From positions 63,308,282-63,372,281 of the forward strand of contig NC_087066.1 in the NCBI RefSeq assembly GCF_963678635.1: a DNA stretch of 64,000 nt, given 5' to 3'. Under the pieces are notes generated by a model. It did no database searches. It was not told where the DNA came from and saw only the letters and a list, made by a program, of their open reading frames with translations. Source of the DNA: Symsagittifera roscoffensis (Eukaryota; Xenacoelomorpha; Acoela; Convolutidae). The translations under genes and the position numbers were made by a program. Positions 22,761-34,152 of this stretch are shown one piece after another. Each line of letters begins with the position of its first letter. Position 1 is the stretch's first letter.

Positions 22761-23007
22761 CCAGTATTCAACATGAACTGTTGTTTTCGAAAAACGCTTA
22801 TAAAACAAAACCGAATGAATGAAAGTACAAGGAAAAGTTTCGGAGTGAAAATAGGAAACAATATATCTTTAGGTCTTGTTAATTTCGAAGGATTCGAGTA
22901 TTTGACTGCCCAATTTAGCAACCCATCGCCCTAACTCAATGAAACATAGAAGAGACAAAAATCGAGAGTACGAAAATTACAGACTTTTCAAAACACAGTG
23001 ACAAAAC

Positions 23008-23513
23008 ATAACAAGGCTACTCGTATCAGGGCGAAGCCTTTCAAGTTCTATGAAGCAGTAATAACATGAAAAACTTAAACGTAATAAAGTAAAATCAAAA
23101 TTAAAAAAAATTGAGATTTTTTGTGAAAACGTCCACCCAGAGGCCATATTAAGTAAAAAGTGATAAATTTTGCTCCTGTTAACAAATCAATTATGGCGTA
23201 TAGGCTTCCTTGAACCAATTTGGAACGATTTGTAAGACGGATTAAATCTCGCTTACGCGTTAATAGCGCGAAATATATCGCGCGTTAATTGTACCAAATT
23301 AGCCACAATGGCAATACATAGAACCCATAACTTTACAAAAAATGATCACAGGTGAATTATCTTTTCAAATTTAAGCTCAGCATAACATTTTTTTTTGAAT
23401 GATATAAAAAATACTCATCAAAAATGGCTAGTTAAAAAGTCAAATTTTGTCTGAAGAAAAAAAACCCACCCGAGCACAAATATTCCGTTACTTTCACAAC
23501 GAAAGTCGGAACA
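23008..23513 (+). repeat. Family A copy A8 (near full length)
   Basis: ACAAGGCTACTCGTATCAGGGC start, CCACCCAGAGGCCATATT block, TTACGCGTTAATAGCGCGAAATA core at about 23252-23275, GATCACAGGTGAAT word and CGAAAGTCGGAACAAA end. One stem arm of the end hairpin has become ACTTTCA, so pairing is reduced. Among the best-preserved copies. Confidence 0.8.
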
Positions 23514-23614
23514 AAATTGTATTACAGCAACTAACATTCTAATTTCTTGATCATTGATAGATTTCAAATAGGTTTGGGCTCATATATCAAAGGTGGGGGG
23601 GGGGGCATTCATCA

Positions 23615-23938
23615 GTGCGGATGTACAAGAGTGCCGGATGTACAAGTGTGCCGGAAATTACTGACGCTAATTATCGAAGAAAATCACTCCAATTTCGGGG
23701 CCAAAATGTCTGCAACTGCAAACTAAACAATTATTTTGGCACCAAAGCGTCTAAATTGCAAATTTTCTGTCTCAAAATATAAGTGTCATTTAAGATTGTA
23801 AACGTTCGCCGTTTAATTTTTGATTGCCTCACTTAATATTTGTTCATATTTTTGCACTGTTGAACAAAGTTTTCATTTTCGGCATTGTTGAACTAATTTT
23901 TTTCGGCACTGTTGTACTTCGGCACTGTTGTACTGCAC
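23615..23938. mobile_element. TIR element with repeated subterminal motif (324 bp)
   Basis: Left end GTGCGGATGTACAAGAGTGCCGG followed by a second GATGTACAAGTGTGCCGG. The right end, inverted, reads GTGCAGTACAACAGTGCCG then AGTACAACAGTGCCG and a third, looser copy. A 5-bp direct repeat CATCA flanks it at 23610-23614 and 23939-23943. Multiple copies of GTACAA.AGTGCCG at both ends look like subterminal transposase-binding repeats. No open frame inside. The superfamily is undetermined. Confidence 0.65.
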
Positions 23939-23943
23939 CATCA

Positions 23944-25570
23944 AAAGCAATGATTAAGGCAAACATTTAAATGATTACAATAAATAAGCCAAGATCGAAT
24001 GATTTATGTATTGATGCTACAATCTTGAATGTTGCTTTGAAATTGAATTTCAAGTTTTTTGTAGAAATTTTCAATAGCAGTTTTTGCATACGCTACATAT
24101 AAAAGCATTTAAAATCTTAAATTTATGGTTCCGATAAAGTTCAAATGGCTGAGTCAAGTTTGTTGGTTTAAGTCTAGAAGAAGCTACAAGACCGCTTTAT
24201 TTTGTCGTTTTTTTTTTTTCATCAAAGCTGGAGAAAAATCAAATTTCCAACATGTGCAACACAAAAAATGAAAGCTGTTTTTTTTCCAATCTATTGAAAA
24301 GTAAGCAATTTCTATAATAAGATTTGGATTAGAAAAAGACTGATTAACGCAATTTTACTTCTAATTGATAGAATGCTCAAGACAACTGTTAACTGTTCTC
24401 TTTTTGCCGCTCGATATTCTCGATATTTCTGAAACAGATAACTGTAGTCGGGATTTTTTCATAGTGTGCCCTTTATATAAATAAGCCAATTTTTTAAAAT
24501 ACTGTCATAAATGAAAAATTAAAAACAAGTAGAGGTGTGATTTTAAAAAATGAAATTTAAGAGAACAGTCGTCACCCGTTTCCTCCTAATCTTGCTAAAA
24601 AAACAAAATCAATAATCATGAAGCTTCAGATGTGACTTGAGTGAAGTCAACGGCTTGCATGATGGCAGATAGGAAGGCGGAATCTGTAATTATGTATTGT
24701 GGTTTCAAACTAGCGAATACTTTATTGCTTTAAAAGGTGCCAACGGTGGTGTTTTCAAATGCCTAATTTAAAAACTTTGTAATCTTCCGAATATGGATCA
24801 CTGATTTTTTCAGACGACAATCAAATTTTGAAAGTTAATAATAAAAAGATCGAATTGAGCAAAATTATTTACCCGAACCCCGCATTTGATCCGTAGATTT
24901 TTCAAAAAATTTGGGGAAATTATTTCAAAAAATCAACATAAAATATTGTTTTTGTATGGCATGAAAAAAAATACAAGTTTTTTTTTTGCAATAATATGAC
25001 ACAAAAACAAATCTGCTTCCCGATAAACATACATCAGATTCTAACCATGCTCTTGCCGACTGTATCTTTTTTTTTGTAAATGTCACTCTCCTCTTTAGCC
25101 AGCTCAATTTTCCATTTTTTAAAAAGTTTTAAATGTCGTCCGTTACTTTACATACTGTAGACGTATTCATTTTGTTTAATTAGTTTCAGTTACCAACAAA
25201 AGTGTAAATTTCAAACTGGACATTGGTGTAGATTTCAAACTGGAAGAATATTTCAAAATGGGCAAAATTCTAGATTTCGAAATTGGAGCCTCCTTTCCCT
25301 TGTTACCATTTTTCTATCCTCAATCAAAAATGAAATTAAGATATCAATATTGCAACAAACTAAAACCTTGGTTTATGGAAGTCACACACTATTTTTTAAA
25401 CCACTTTTTTATCTAAGAATAAAATGGCGAACGAAAAGGTTCTCACACTTGAAACAGAGCAATTATTATCTTGCTTTATAAAAATTACAAACCATTTTTA
25501 GAAGCAATTTATTGGTGGTAGGTTACGCTCATCCGATCATGAAGAATTCAAGACATACACTATAGAAAAG
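23944..25570. other. Gene-free spacer
   Basis: AT-rich sequence with A and T runs. I see no supported feature. Confidence 0.45.
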
Positions 25571-25616
25571 TTAAGAGCTTCCAGTCTTTTTGTTCCGACC
25601 ACTATTACACAGATTC
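25571..25616 (+). repeat. Family D repeat, copy 2 (short)
   Basis: TTAAGAGCTTCCAGTC...TTGTTCCGACCACTATTACACAGATTCG matches copy 1 at 22710-22752 and copy 3 at about 27932-27975. Confidence 0.55.
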
Positions 25617-27604
25617 GTTCTCCGCCTTCAGTGGTAACTGAGATTTTCCAGAGAAGCTTCTATATTCTCACCAAAATTAAGAAAAATTCAGTGTATATAT
25701 TTTTTTGCTGTTCAGAATATATTTCTGAAAAGAATGGATAAATGGATAAAGAAATGTTTGGGAGCGAAAATTTTTTTGAGAAATTCAGAATTCGTTGATT
25801 TCAATATATAATTACAGTTCAATATAACTACCCATCATCCTTATTTTTTTTAAAAAAGGCGGAAAAAGTTTTCTAGTGTGCAAATGTTACAAGAATTTTT
25901 TTCTTGAACTTGTTTTTTAACCAAAAAAATTTTTTTTTGGGTAGAAAAATGGATTTAACAAATGCTTGAAATTGCTTAGCTTCACTTTTGAGAAATAAAA
26001 CTACACTTTTGGTACTCTTAATATGGATAAGTGAACATCGAGTGAGTAACTCAAAAGTATATCACGCTAAAAACTAGTGTAAAAACGGAAGTTTGCGAAA
26101 ACTCAAAATAGAGAAAACTATCTAAAATTTGTTAAATTCGAATCATGGTCAAAATAGTTTTAGTATTGACCTCATAGAATGTCAATAATAAAGCCTTTTT
26201 GACTTTGAGATTCTGAATTTGAGATATATTTTTTTCTGTATTGAGTTTTCCACAAACTTCTATTTTCACTCTAGTAAGTGGGATTATTTTTTAGGTTGCT
26301 CACACTATGTTCATCAATGTTATTGTAGCGAAATTGTTCAGGTGCTTTGAAGTATAAAACGCCAAAAAGCGGGTTGGTTGGAAAAAAATTATTTTTTAAA
26401 ATTTGAAGTCAACCTCACTGAAGTCTCATCTTTTAGCTGGCAATGTACACTTGTATACTATCCTCACAATTGTATACACAATAAAAAAGCCATACCAAGA
26501 TTGACGAAAACTTCAAATTATACGTTGCTTTTCTACTGTACTTTTTTCTACAATTTCACTTGTACAGAAAATTGTAAGGAAAGCAGTTTTTGTTACAAAA
26601 AAAAGCTTGTATGAATGTCACTGCTCCATAAAAAAAATTAGAAAAATTGTTTGAGTTCTACTTGAATTTTTAAGTTTTGTTTTTTCTCATGCAACAAATT
26701 CAGTCGTACAATAGTTTCGTGACAAGCATTTTTCAATACACTTGATGTATGAATTTGTAGGACAAGCTGTTGTTCTGAAAAAATTGTACCCAGGTTTAGT
26801 TATATTTCATAAAAGATGAACACCTTAGCTGCGTTGTGACATGACTTGCGAGAAAGGGATCAATTCTGACTTTGTAAATAATTAGTTTCAGGGATGGTAA
26901 TTTATGTGATCTGCTCAATTGAACCCAAATTTTCAATTTGACGTAATGAAATTTAAAACCTTCAATTTTCAAGTTTTATTTGACGTAATGAAAGAGGATG
27001 AAGTTTTTATTCTTGTTATAGGCGCGTAGCAAACAAGCGAGTAGGCCCAGAGCATTTTTCAACTTTCCTGCATAACTTTCAATTTTTGCATGAATGAAAA
27101 TTTTCCATCTAATTAAATATATATACGAAAACTTTTATATCGAATATTTGATGAAAAAGCCAAAGAGCTAGAAAAATTGGGTATTTGAGATCTACCGTTT
27201 ATAGCATTTCTTCAACTGAATAAAAGATCAATAATATGAAAAGCTATATAAAAATAAAATTTGTGCAAAAATAATAACGAGAAGCCTAAAAAAACTTAGA
27301 AATTTGGATTTTTTCTCAAGAGTCAATTCAAATAATTCATTTATCAGCAAATGAGTCAGAAGCAACTGAGAAACTGAGATTTGCCCTTAATTAAAATAAA
27401 AATTGATTTAAATGAAAAATTAACAATAAAAAGTTTGAACGGTCTAAACAACAAGCTTTCTAAAAACTTTACATAGAACAAGCAAATTAAAAATTCTTTG
27501 TATTGGATTTCTTGAAAATTCAAAATTTTTCGCTTAATTTTTTAAACAGGCAAAAAAATTGCTTATTATAACGTCTTTTTTAGTTAGTTTCAGTTTCGTT
27601 TTGA
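25617..27604. other. Gene-free spacer
   Basis: AT-rich sequence. The open frame at 26378-26614 has no recognisable domain. Confidence 0.45.
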
Positions 27605-28015
27605 TCATTATAAGCCTCCTCGCTAGCTTCAATTGCTCGAATCTAAACCCAAAAGCAAAACTTTAAACCGGTTTTTCTCCAAATTGCTGAAATTTTAGGG
27701 GAAATTTTTAAGATAGTGCAAATCACAACGGTAAGTGATTTGATTTGAGTTATCACTTCACCCCTTCAGCTAAATGTTTATGATTGCTGAGTTGACGTGG
27801 AAAACAAAGAGAAGAAAAAAGTTAAACAAGTCCAAATACAAAGCTCATCGGAACGAAAATAGATTTTCTTCTTTTTACTGAACAAAATCATTTTGGAAGA
27901 TCAATTGGAACAATCAAGAAATCTCGTTCGTTATTAAGAGCTTTCTGTCAATTCGTTCCGACCACTAATACACCGGTTGCCCTATGATTTGCCCGATACA
28001 CCGGTTGCCCTATGA
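27605..28015 (+). repeat. Family E repeat copy 1 ending in family D copy 3 and a 20-bp direct repeat
   Basis: The CCTCCTCGCTAGCTTCAATTGCTCGAATCTAAACC block, a TATCACTTC.CCC block and a TTGACGTGGAAAA block recur in order at 28905-29080, defining family E. At 27890-27987 it runs into the family D phrase GTTCCGACCACTAATACACC. The last part carries two perfect copies of ATACACCGGTTGCCCTATGA at 27968-27987 and 27996-28015. Confidence 0.6.
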
Positions 28016-28904
28016 AAGTGAAAGTGGATAATTTAACTAGTTTGAGAAACAGGCTTCTAAAAAATTTATATACAAAAAACGCAAAAAAAAAAAAATTTAT
28101 TAATGATTTTTTGCAAGCTCAAGAATTGTGCTGTTCAGCTTGAGTACCATAGTAACAAGAGTAGCCGATTGCTGTGCAATTTCCAACCAGAATTACTTCA
28201 AAGTAAAACGCGTGTTTTTTTTCCTCAGTCAGTTTAAAATGAGTCTCTTTGTTGCAAAGCCATGTGCAAATAAACTCAACGTTTCCCAAACATTAATTAA
28301 AAAAACTTAAACAAAGGGCAATGTTTTGTACAAAACGCATATTGTTTAAAAAGTTTAAAAAATTTTTTTCTTTTGTTTTTTGATTTAGGTTTTTGAATTA
28401 TAGAGCTGTTATGTGTCATGGCCCAACTGCAAGTTACTTGCTCGTTTTACTCGCACCAAGTAAACTGAAATATTTGAACCAAGTTTTTGACATCAATTAA
28501 CTGTGAAGGAATTGCAATAAACTAAGGATTTAAAAGTTTTTATATAATAAATCAGCCCACCAATTCTGGTGAATCTTGTATTAACTAACTTTTCGCAAAA
28601 AAATAGGAAAAATAACTTAATTACAACCGAAGACGAAAATTGTCACAGCTTAGTAGAAATTATGAAGTTTTCTATCAAACCGTGACGTTTTTGTTGCATA
28701 GAGTGGTGAAAAAAACTCACCGTAATCAACCACAGCACTCTTTGAAAAAATAAAAACCGAAATATAAAAAAGTATTTTTTTGTTTTTGTTGTTTTTGAAA
28801 AAATCCAAAAATGAATTTTTGATTGCCAATAACCTAAATGATGCTTCAAAACTAGCATTTAGAAACTAAACTAAGTTTCTCACGGCTCAATTTAAAGCAC
28901 GTTC
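28016..28904. other. Gene-free spacer
   Basis: AT-rich sequence. Open frames at 28128-28310 and 28643-28858 have no recognisable domain. Confidence 0.4.
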
Positions 28905-29165
28905 CTATTAAAGCTTCTCGCTCACTTTACTTGTTCGAATTTAAACTAAAACGCAAAAACATTTTTTTCGACCCGTAGAAAACGTTTTGAAACTTTTTTT
29001 ATTAGGCGTTTCATAAGATTTATCACTCGACCCATTTTGAATATTAAGTCGTTGTATCTGATTTTGCGTGGAAAAAATTAGTAAAACTACTAAAAAAACA
29101 AAAAGGCACCCGAAGATAAAGTTCCCACCTTTTTAACTGATCGGAACAATTACTCGTGCGCCTTT
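28905..29165 (+). repeat. Family E repeat, copy 2
   Basis: Diverged match to 27605-27900: AGCTTCTCGCTCACTTTACTTGTTCGAATTTAAACTAAAACGC, then TTATCACTCGACCC, then TTTTGCGTGGAAAA, ending near TGATCGGAACAATTAC. Confidence 0.5.
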
Positions 29166-29847
29166 TAAAGTGATCGCGATTCAAGTGACTCAAAAATTAT
29201 CGACCGATAAACCGAATCATTAATCAAGTGAATCAATAATTATCAGCCTAATTATTCATACAGATACACCGAATCATTATACGGTTATTTATGACAGAAA
29301 GTGCACCACTATAGATTTTTAAAACGTTTCAACAGAATTGGAAAACGACGGTGATGTCTTATTTAAAAACACAATTCGAAAAGATTGTTGAAGGGGTTTT
29401 TAACAATTCTATCCTGAGACAACATCCCATTAGCTTAGATCAATTGTTGTCAACTTGATGATGTTTTTTTCAAAGAGAATGTGGCAATAAATGTTCCAGC
29501 TTAAGTTTTTCAACTTGACATAATTTTCAATTGCCGGAAAAACGGATTTTGATCTGTTATAACTTTTGCATCACCTGAGACATGCAACGCATTACATTTT
29601 GACAATTTAGAAAATTCTCCACAGGGCTCGCAGCAATTGGAACAAGAAGAAAAACATTTAATCGAAAATCTTTACTAGGTGTATTTAAAAGTAGATTGCA
29701 ATTTCTAACATAAGTCGCATTTATCCCCTGATATGAGCCACGTGATTGCGATTTCAAAAGATTTTAATTTTTGCTTCCATTGAAGTAAAGCCCGGAGACC
29801 AAAAGTCGCTTCGAACTTTTCTTATAAGAAGCTCAGTAGTGAGCGCC
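29166..29847. other. Gene-free spacer
   Basis: AT-rich sequence. The minus-strand open frame at 29557-29757 has no recognisable domain. An ACCGAATCATTA word occurs twice (about 29211 and 29268) in similar surroundings. Confidence 0.4.
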
Positions 29848-30011
29848 AAAATTTTTTCAAAAAATGCCTAACAACGTCTTGTGGTGCAGACAATTTGATC
29901 CAAAGAGGGTCTTCATAGTGATTTTGAAGAGCTCAGAAAATCAAGTTGGTCGACTTGAAAAAAGGGCCGATTAAAAACTGTCTCCTCGAAAAAATCTTAG
30001 ATCCACCCCTG
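29848..30011 (-). mobile_element. Family M fragment M6 (inverted)
   Basis: Minus-strand left portion of the MITE: ends ATCTTAGATCCACCCCTG at 30011 and contains GTTGGTCGACTT and GAAGAGCTCAGAAAATCA. The GCGCCGC unit has decayed to TTGTGGTGCAGACAA. Confidence 0.7.
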
Positions 30012-30349
30012 AAAAAATTTACAAACTCTTATAAAATTAGGCTCGAAACATTTTTCAAAGGCTTTTACAAAGAAAAACAAACATTTCGATAAATTTTATA
30101 AGCAAACAAGTTGATGCTTCGCATCCACTTGCTCATCTACTGGCCGCTCATTTTAAGACTTTGAAAAAGTATCTGATTTAAGGCACCCACTGACTAGAGT
30201 CATGGAACATATAAAATCAAGTTTAACTTATGACTGAGCAAATGAACGAAAAGTTTCTGCGTAATTTGTCAGCACATATACATTATGCAGGTTGAAAAAT
30301 CTAAAATGGCTTTGGAATTAATGTACAAAAATTTTGTTGATAGGAAAAG

Positions 30350-30652
30350 AACTGATTTTCTGAGCTCTCTCAAATCAGTATAAAGACCCCATTTCGACCA
30401 CATTTTCTGCGCCGCTGGCAAAATTTTGAGAAAACAGGCCAAAAAGCGTTTTAAGCAAACTTTTGGAAATCGTTGACCAAAAAATAGTATATATTGGCGC
30501 CGAAGACGCCTTTAGAGAAATGTTTAGGGTCCGTCACCAAAAATAGATATCTCAAAATAGAACAAAAGGATGACCCTTTGGGTCGGCAGGGGGTCGAATT
30601 CCTGAGAAATAAAAGCGTCCACCCCCCCCCCCCCCCCAAAAAAAAATCCGCT
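30350..30652 (+). mobile_element. Family M copy M7 (5'-truncated, long C-run)
   Basis: Begins inside the GAGCTCTCTCAAATCA block, then GCGCCGCTGGCAAAATTTTGAG, TTGGCGCCGAAGACGCCTTTAGA, GGGTCGAATTCCTGAG and AAAGCGTCCACC followed by a C-run of about 17 (30620-30636) and AAATCCGCTGG at the end. The left ~90 bp of the family is missing. Confidence 0.75.
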
Positions 30653-31776
30653 GGTATATATTTATAAATTTTTCCGCGTGGTATGAAGAAACAAAAAGTA
30701 GATGACTAGATGACATAAATCTAACCAAAAATCTATCGATTTCCGTGGTTTGACATTTTCAATCCTTTCTTCTGAAAAGCTTCTTTTTAAAAAAAAATTG
30801 TTGAGATGCATGAGATCACGATGTGTGTGCAAGCTCGAATTGATATGTCATGATAATTGACAAGTCCTGACAAATCTAATCCTGAAATCCTACTTTTGCT
30901 ATCCACGAAAGGAGTTTGTTCACTCAAAACTAAATTGAATTAAAGTAAAATTAAGTTACATAATTCTCGGTCATAGCAATTTTGGGAATCTTGAATACAA
31001 ATAAATCATATTAGCTGAGCCCCCGAAGTGAACAGACTGCTGTAATTTTGAGCTTTAACGAAGAATATCACCCTCAAAAACAAGTGGAACTTACAATACC
31101 CTGTTATACAGATTTTCGTAACAGCTAGCTAGGTAAATTTAGCTAGATTTCGACCGCTGATTTTTCGATTATTGCATCAACTTTTTTTAAAATACTTAAT
31201 ATTTATTATGTTGTTTTTTTTCGCAAAAATATTTTTTCAGCTGACTAAATTGCGAAGGTAGAGGTGGAAGGCCTACTTTTCATGGAACATCCTTACAACT
31301 TTTTGGCACTAAAAACGGATTTTCTTGGTTGAAAAAAATCTCAAAAATGGCTCTTTTGACACGTTTAATAAAAAAAAGGCGCTGAAATCTTTCAGGAAAA
31401 CTCTTAAAATCTGTGGTCGATTTAAAAGATAAATATATTGTACCAGTTAGCTTCATAAATTCATAAAAACGTACAGTAATTCAATGATGAACCTTTCTTA
31501 AAGGTTTTTTGTCACAGCACATGTTTGACAAAAATTCCCCTTTTCCCCTTTGACAAAACATGTTTTTTTTCCGCTGAATTCGCCTGAAAATGCGCCAAAC
31601 AAAACTTTTTTGTTGAGGTCTTCCAAAAATTCCCGCAAAATCTGACTGTTTTTTTCTTCAATACTAATTTGGAATACTAATATATTCAACCTAAAATATT
31701 GAGAACAAAAGCTTCAAACCTTTTCTGATAAACCTTTTTTGATAGCATTTTTCTTTGTAAAGCTTTGCATGAGTAT
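30653..31776. other. Gene-free spacer
   Basis: AT-rich sequence. The minus-strand open frame at 31498-31689 has no recognisable domain. Confidence 0.45.
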
Positions 31777-32110
31777 TCTAGTTGTCCCGACTTTCGTAAC
31801 GAAAGTACCGGAATGTTTGCGCTCGCGTAGGGTTTTTTTCTTCGGCTAAATTTCGACTTTTAACTAGCTATTTTTGACCAATTTTTTTGGATCATTTTTT
31901 GTAAAGTTAAGGGGGTTTAAAGTTTGCTTTTTTTTTGCCAACTTGGGACATTTAACGCGCGAGATATTTAGCGCGGTTAACGCGTAAGCGTGGTTTAATC
32001 CGTCTTAGAAATCATTCCAAATTGGTTCAAGGAAGCTTATATGCCATAGTTGATTTGTTAATAGGAGCAAAATTTATCACTTTGTAATTAATATGACGTG
32101 GGGGGATGTT
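31777..32110 (-). repeat. Family A copy A9 (inverted)
   Basis: Starts TTGTCCCGACTTTCGTAACGAAAGTACCGG, the end hairpin with its stem intact (ACTTTCG/CGAAAGT). Then GCTCGCGTAGGGTTTTTT, the CCAACTTGGGACATTTAACGCGCGAGATAT core and a GACGTGGGGGGATG block. It ends where the left arm of the 86-bp inverted repeat starts. Confidence 0.78.
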
Positions 32111-32118
32111 TTCAGCAT

Positions 32119-32798
32119 TTTTGTGATTTTTTTTGCAAACAACTATTGTTATGGGCTACAGCTGTTCGGTTTCCCAAAAGGATAATTTTTGAAAGTTTTT
32201 GTAATATTCAAAAATTATCCTTTTGGGAATGTTTTAGTTATTTGTTACTTGATTTTGAACGTAGCAAAATTATCAACAAAAATTGGTCTTGTTGCGGACA
32301 ACAAAAACTTAGAGTGCTTTGTTGTGGAAGCTATAAAGAGTTTGTAAAAGCCTTTTAGGGCTCCTAATGAAGACAGGCAGTTCCATTGATGAAATAAGAT
32401 TTGTTTTATATATAAATCCAGATGCCAATAAAAAGGCGAAAAATTCAAGCTGGCTGGACTTCCGTCGCAAAACTTAATAGTCGAGTTGAACTCTTTTTTC
32501 TCCCCCCCCCCAAAACCTGCAACTTTTTACTAGTCAATTTACTGTTCACATTGTCCAATTGTTATGAAAATTGACATGCGGACTGATTAGGCTTGGCCAA
32601 ACAAGATATTTGGTCTTCATAAAAAACTTTTTTAAATCACTCGTTACACCATAAAATTGATGGCCATGTGAGGTGGGGAAAAAAGAAGAAGAGCCTCGAA
32701 ATGTATTTGGTGTTACAAAAACTTTCAAAAATTATCCTTTTGGGAAACCGAACAGCTGTAGCCCATAACAATAGTTGTTTGCAAAAAAAATCACAAAA
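32119..32798. repeat. Perfect 86-bp inverted repeat enclosing 508 bp
   Basis: The left arm 32119-32204 (TTTTGTGATTTTTTTTGCAA...GAAAGTTTTTGTAA) is the exact reverse complement of the right arm 32713-32798; I compared both arms base by base and found no mismatch. A partial third copy (AAAAATTATCCTTTTGGGAA) lies at about 32209-32229, just inside the left arm. The right arm belongs to family B, whose relatives near 33860 and 35830 are diverged, so the left arm looks like a recent inverted copy of it. No coding region or clear target duplication was found. Confidence 0.9.
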
Positions 32799-32957
32799 GA
32801 CCTTCGCAATGCATAAATTGAAGTGAATTTTTTGAAACGCATAAATTAAAGCTTTAATAACTAAAACTAAAAATAGGTTTTGAGATGTTTACGACGCCCA
32901 TTTGTAGCCGCCCAACCATAAAGTTTTTCTCTAATACCCTCCGGCACCAGTATATAC

Positions 32958-33005
32958 TAACTTTGAGGGGCGGATTCATGCCAAAAAAAGTTATTTGTTG
33001 GTTAA
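32958..33005 (-). mobile_element. Family M remnant M8 (inverted, short)
   Basis: ACTAACTTTGAGGGGCGGATTCATGCCAAAAAAAG resembles the reverse strand of the middle of family M (ACTAATCTTGAGGGGGGAGCGCG...CGAAAAAA). It sits between the family B tail and the next family B head. Confidence 0.4.
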
Positions 33006-33068
33006 AATCTTCGTAGCATGGCTATTTTGTTGTTGCTGATGCACATCAAAAATCTGCATAAAAGATAG

Positions 33069-33607
33069 ACAAGACAGCTCGTATCAGGGCAAAACCTTAA
33101 TGTTCCGACTGCCTTTTAAGGTCTATGGAGCAGTAAAAACGTGAAAAAAATCGTGAAAAAATTTATTATAAGAAAATAAAATGATTTTTTTTAATTTCAG
33201 ATTTTTTGTAAAAAATCATCCCCCTACATGCCATACAAAGAACAAAGTGATAAATTTCGCTCCTAGTAACAAATCAATATTGTCAAATAAGCATCCTTGA
33301 ACCAATTTAGAGCGATTTCTAAGACGGTGTAAATCTCCCTCCGCTTACGCGTTAATAGCGCGAAATATATCGCGGGTTATTGTCCCAAATTGGCCAAAAC
33401 TGCAATTTTTAAAACCCCCATAACTTTACGAAAAATGGTCACAGAAGAAATATCATTTCAAATTTAATCTCAGTACATTAATAGCTTTCGAATAATTTTT
33501 TAAAAATCCGTCAAAAATGGCTAGTTAAAAGGTCGAAATTTGTCTGAAGAAAAAAACCCACCCCGAGCACAAATATTCCGTTGCTTTCGTTACGAAAGTC
33601 AGAACAA
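33069..33607 (+). repeat. Family A copy A10, inserted inside family B
   Basis: Near full length: ACAAGACAGCTCGTATCAGGGC start, TTACGCGTTAATAGCGCGAAATATATCGCGGG core at about 33348, and a GCTTTCGTTACGAAAGTCAGAACAA end with an intact hairpin stem. On its left the family B phrase ends at GCATAA and on its right the phrase resumes at GCAATTCATC, as continuous in the 35.5-kb copy. This shows the insertion and fixes the element ends to within a few bases. Confidence 0.82.
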
Positions 33608-33999
33608 TAAGCAATTCATCTAGTCAACTTTCTTCTATGTGCCCAATGTTTGCTTATCAAAAGTTGGCTGGCTTCACAAAAAAAATTTTGGCTGGCAAAA
33701 AAATCACATTGATGACTGAAAGTTTTGGTTTGCGATTTTATAGCTTGGAACAAGCCATAGGGCAACAAGCGGACTGGAGATTCAGCGGAAAAAAATTAGC
33801 CAATTTTCAATTGTTTCAGGTGATTAGAAAGACTTTGTTAACTATAATTTGAGTAAACTGAACAACTGCAGCCCATATTAGTTGCTGTTAGTGCTTTTTT
33901 TGAAATGCATGAATTAAAAGTTAATGGGTTTTGAGATGTTTAGGACAATTTTTTGCCAACCAGTACAAAAGTTTTTCTCAAATATCATCAGGCATCAAC

Positions 34000-34152
34000 A
34001 AACCCCAATTTTGAGGGGAAAGGTGGCGCCAAAAAAAGATCTGTTGATTAAAATTTTTTGGAAAAGGGCAAAATAGGATCTTCTGGGCATTTCATGAGAA
34101 CTCAGAAGTTATTTAGGTTTCCTAGAATTCCCTCGAGAAAACCCTAGACTTG
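34000..34152 (-). mobile_element. Family M fragment M9 (inverted, with internal deletion)
   Basis: AATTTTGAGGGGAAAGGTGGCGCCAAAAAAAGA matches the reverse strand of the family M middle. CCCTCGAGAAAACCCTAGACTTGC at 34129-34152 matches its reversed left end. What lies between is shortened. Confidence 0.55.

Larger units (their letters stand above)
32745..33998 (+). repeat. Family B, two tandem partial copies
   Basis: Shared phrases in order: GCATGGCTATTTTGTTGTTGCTGATG (33016), GCAATTCATCTAGTCAAC (33611), CAACAAGCGGACTGGAGATTCAGCGGA (33763), GAACAACTGCAGCCCATATTAG (33861; also GAACAGCTGTAGCCCATAAC at 32750), a GAAACGCATAAATTAAA/GAAATGCATGAATTAAA word, GGTTTTGAGATGTTTA (32877, 33928) and AGTTTTTCTC.AATA. 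The first copy is only the tail; the second runs head to tail but is split by A10. Both tails lead into inverted family M fragments. The open frame at 33637-33852 lies in the repeat and resembles no known family. Confidence 0.7.

Noticed and set aside
30-33607. Family A as a proven Helitron
   Set aside because: The end hairpin fits, but neither a CTRR 3' terminus nor a TC 5' terminus at the right place is consistently visible.
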